Shown here: piece after piece, positions 63,104 to 64,000 of the stretch
How the letters are laid out: every line of letters starts with the position of its first letter
How positions within the stretch are numbered: the first letter of the stretch is position 1
Origin: Massilia sp. NR 4-1
Lineage (GTDB): Bacteria > Pseudomonadota > Gammaproteobacteria > Burkholderiales > Burkholderiaceae_D
Assembly (NCBI RefSeq): GCF_001191005.1
Contig: NZ_CP012201.1
Location: 3,224,001-3,288,000 of the forward strand
Reading direction: 5' to 3'
DNA length: 64,000 nt
Translations under genes and position numbers: made by a program
The notes under the pieces: model-generated
Told to the model about the DNA's origin: nothing
Seen by the model: only the letters and a program-made list of their open reading frames with translations
The model's database searches: none

Positions 63104-64000
63104 TTACAGCGTGTAGTTCAGGCGCGCATACACGAAGCGGCCGGAACGGCCGAACGGCGAGTAGTTCGACGACGGCACGTTGCCGCTGGCGTTCAGCGCG
63201 GCCGGATAGGGATTGGCGTACTGGTCGAACAGATTGTCCGCGCCCAGCGCCACGCTGAGGCGCTTGCTGATCGCATAGCGTCCTTCCACATCGACCAGGG
63301 TCTTGGCCGACGAGATATGGTCGCGCGCCGGATTGGCGTCCGGCGTCAACACCTTGCCGTAGCGCGTGGCGCGCACGGTGGCGCCCCAATCGCCCAGCGA
63401 CCAGTTGCTGCTGGCCGTGAACTTGGTCTTGGGCGAACCCTGCTCATACACCAGCACATTGACGCGGCCGAACAGCACCGGCGCCGGCGACAGGGCCGAG
63501 AGCTGGGCCGTCACCGGCAGCTTGGTCACCTTGGTGTCGGTGTAATTGCCGGCCACGGTGAAATCGAACTTGCCCAGCTGCGGCGAGACATAGGGATAGT
63601 TCAGCACCACATCCACACCCTTGGTGGTGGTGTTCACGCCATTGATGAAGAAGCGCCCGCCGCTGATGCCGGTAAAGCCCTGCTGGTTCAGGTACAGGCG
63701 CACATTGTCGGCCGTCAGGTTTTCGGACAGCACGATGCGGTCGCGGATCTTGATGTGGAAGGCGTCCACCGTCAGGCTGCCCTTGCCCAGCTTGGCCACG
63801 GCGCCGAGCGAGAAGTTCACCGATTTTTCCGCTTCCAGCGGTTTCGCGCCGAGCGCCTGCGCCGCGCCGGAGGTCGGCTTCAGCGTGCCCACATCATACG
63901 GAATGCCGCTGATGAAGATGGTCGAGATCGAGCTGAAATTCTGCTGCTGCGGCGACGGCGCGCGGAAGCCGTTCTGCACCGAGCCGCGCAGCGCGAAGGC
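63104..64000 (-). CDS. TonB-dependent outer membrane receptor (TBDR-J), C-terminal part
   Basis: The last 298 residues of a receptor barrel; the gene continues beyond the window. The segment AFALRGSVQNGFRAPSPQQQNF is the usual barrel block, followed by LEAEKSVNFSLGAVAK, DAFHIKIRDRIVLSENL, NTTTKGVDVVLNYPY and a terminal LNYTL. It differs from the other receptors in FRAPSPQQQ in place of FRAPxxAE, so it is a separate branch. Signal peptide, plug and start are not visible. Confidence 0.9.
   Translation of the reverse strand, partial: AFALRGSVQNGFRAPSPQQQNFSSISTIFISGIPYDVGTLKPTSGAAQALGAKPLEAEKSVNFSLGAVAKLGKGSLTVDAFHIKIRDRIVLSENLTADNVRLYLNQQGFTGISGGRFFINGVNTTTKGVDVVLNYPYVSPQLGKFDFTVAGNYTDTKVTKLPVTAQLSALSPAPVLFGRVNVLVYEQGSPKTKFTASSNWSLGDWGATVRATRYGKVLTPDANPARDHISSAKTLVDVEGRYAISKRLSVALGADNLFDQYANPYPAALNASGNVPSSNYSPFGRSGRFVYARLNYTL

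Overview
The window looks like a chromosomal segment of a high-GC betaproteobacterium, most likely of the family Oxalobacteraceae (Massilia, Duganella or Pseudoduganella type). This rests on the protein families, the glnA-ntrB-ntrC and yhdP-nit-tldD layouts, and the many large TonB-dependent receptors whose plug starts with a V(E/V)(I/V)TGS.IKR motif. No database search was run. I saw no rRNA, tRNA, CRISPR array, insertion sequence or prophage gene.

Layout. 1-2493 (minus): a peptide-type ABC transporter (two permeases plus a truncated ATPase). 2494-19852: a receptor island with five TonB-dependent receptors (TBDR-A to TBDR-E), interrupted by aroG (first enzyme of aromatic amino acid synthesis). 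Upstream of aroG lies a complete transcription attenuator: promoter, a 22-residue leader peptide rich in Phe, Trp and Tyr, and a terminator. 19999-20718: an unknown membrane-anchored protein. 20776-27274 (minus): the yhdP-nit-tldD operon. 27403-30186: glnE. 30269-33856: a small Cache protein and TBDR-F. 33917-36184: a GST-like protein, a WYL regulator and a TetR regulator. 36319-39359 (minus): gap and tkt. 39511-41639: rsmE, then a divergent ArsR/rhodanese versus AhpD-like module with two palindromic operators. 41733-51543 (minus): TBDR-G and TBDR-H (tandem duplicates) and an Oar-type receptor. 52278-57387: a COG2509 flavoprotein, a receiver-first histidine kinase and corA. 57541-62265 (minus): ntrC, ntrB, a DUF4124 protein and glnA, with a sigma-54 promoter and NtrC sites upstream of glnA. 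62603-63061: a rhodanese. 63104-64000: the C-terminal part of a tenth receptor.

How the parts fit. Two themes stand out. One is nutrient capture across the outer membrane: ten receptor genes in 64 kb without tonB/exbBD or degradative enzymes beside them, so they must share an energy-transducing complex encoded elsewhere. The other is nitrogen and aromatic amino acid control: glnA, its adenylyltransferase glnE, and the NtrB/NtrC pair are all here, and aroG appears to be controlled by ribosome stalling on aromatic codons.

The most interesting signals not explained by ordinary genes are the aroG leader attenuator, a hairpin in the 5' leaders of the duplicated receptors TBDR-G and TBDR-H whose stem sequence differs while pairing is kept, the thiol-based ArsR module with paired operators, and the structured leaders of about 100 nt on TBDR-A, -B and -C.
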